DNA from: Pseudomonadota bacterium | Lineage (GTDB): Bacteria > Pseudomonadota > Alphaproteobacteria > Acetobacterales > Acetobacteraceae | Assembly (NCBI GenBank): GCA_021808185.1 | Contig: JAKBCB010000195.1 | Coordinates: 1-6,836 of the forward strand | Reading direction: 5' to 3' | DNA length: 6,836 bases | Shown: positions 6,494 through 6,836 of the stretch, in pieces | How positions within the stretch are numbered: the stretch's first letter is position 1 | Layout: each line of letters begins with the position of its first letter | Notes under the pieces: generated by a model | Told to the model about the DNA's origin: nothing | Seen by the model: only the letters and a program-made list of their open reading frames with translations | Database searches by the model: none | Program-made: the position numbers and the translations under genes

Positions 6494-6836
6494 GGCTTTG
6501 CCTCTCCGTGGGTCGTCATGTCCGGGTCGATGCCGATCAGGAACAGGCCGGCGTCGTCCGCGGCCCGCACCAGCGCGGCGCGATCGGTGAGAAGGGTGCC
6601 GCCGGCCTCGAAGGCTATCCCCGTTAGCCTTGCGGCGGTGGCGGCATGGACGGTCGCCGGACCGATGGTCGGCAGGTCGGCGCGGCGATCCTGCCCGGGC
6701 TTGACCAGCTTGACCAGCACGCCGCCGGGCCCCGGCCGCGCGAGGCTGCCGGCGCGCGCCAGCATGGCGTCAGTGCCCTCGATCGCCTCGACCGCGAGCA
6801 CGATGCCCTGCTGCACGACGCAGGCCTGGCCGACAT
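6490..6836 (-). CDS. lpxI: UDP-2,3-diacylglucosamine diphosphatase LpxI, C-terminal part
   Basis: C-terminal 114 residues of LpxI (formerly DUF1009), which hydrolyses UDP-2,3-diacylglucosamine to lipid X and UMP in lipid A synthesis; it replaces LpxH in many alphaproteobacteria. The 5' end lies beyond the right edge (family length about 270-285). The visible part carries the family signature: VGQACVVQQGIVLAVEAIEG at the edge, then GTDAML, VKLVKPGQDRRADLPTIGP, and near the end the GIAFEAGGTLL and GLFLIGID blocks. The frame continues to the edge in phase, so the GTG at 6816 is an internal codon, not the start. The conserved QDRRADLP stretch is in the region where the catalytic Asp is expected, though I cannot fix the residue number. 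The stop overlaps gloA by four bases. lpxI usually lies after lpxA in an lpxD-fabZ-lpxA-lpxI-lpxB cluster, which would be to the right of this window. Confidence 0.94.
   Translation of the reverse strand, partial: VGQACVVQQGIVLAVEAIEGTDAMLARAGSLARPGPGGVLVKLVKPGQDRRADLPTIGPATVHAATAARLTGIAFEAGGTLLTDRAALVRAADDAGLFLIGIDPDMTTHGEAKP

Noticed and set aside
1..6836. CRISPR arrays, tRNA or rRNA genes, insertion sequences and toxin-antitoxin or phage-defence genes
   Set aside because: I saw no regularly spaced repeats, no RNA-gene signatures, no transposase motifs or terminal inverted repeats, and no room between the assigned genes for extra ones.

Overview
The window is high-GC bacterial DNA with every recognisable gene on the minus strand, so it reads from right (6836) to left (1). 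Lipid A biosynthesis (LpxI), an E. coli-type GloA glyoxalase and the YcjX/YcjF pair point to a Gram-negative proteobacterium. The very high GC of the ycjXF part and the use of LpxI rather than LpxH suggest an alphaproteobacterium, possibly in the Acetobacteraceae/Rhodospirillales area. That placement is inference from gene content and composition, not from a marker gene.

Two tightly packed gene blocks are joined by a 129-bp spacer. The right block (6836-3910) is lpxI (3' part only), gloA, ycjX and ycjF. Its genes overlap by 4 bp (lpxI/gloA), are 5 bp apart (gloA/ycjX) and overlap by 4 bp (ycjX/ycjF), which fits one transcript. It combines envelope lipid A synthesis, methylglyoxal detoxification and a P-loop NTPase with its small membrane-protein partner.

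The left block (3780-1) is a hydroquinone catabolic operon in the order hapC, hapD, hapE, hapF. HapC and HapD are the small and large subunits of two-component hydroquinone 1,2-dioxygenase, HapE is 4-hydroxymuconic semialdehyde dehydrogenase, and HapF is maleylacetate reductase, cut by the left edge. Together they convert hydroquinone to 4-hydroxymuconic semialdehyde, then maleylacetate, then 3-oxoadipate (beta-ketoadipate), which enters central metabolism. This order matches the hapCDEF segment described for 4-hydroxyacetophenone degradation in Pseudomonas fluorescens ACB, and the enzymes match the pnpCDEF steps of p-nitrophenol degradation. The enzyme that makes hydroquinone and any regulator are not in view.

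The spacer between the blocks carries a plausible sigma70-like promoter for the hap operon. A 7-bp palindrome has the -35 hexamer in its loop, an inverted repeat lies just downstream of the predicted start, and a small leader hairpin abuts the hapC ribosome-binding site. Sampled lines show a marked GC step across this junction (about 60-62% in hap lines, 82-87% in ycjX/ycjF lines), consistent with insertion of a catabolic module beside housekeeping genes. I found no RNA gene, CRISPR array or insertion sequence, and no clearly new biological system. The most unusual parts are the control region and the junction.
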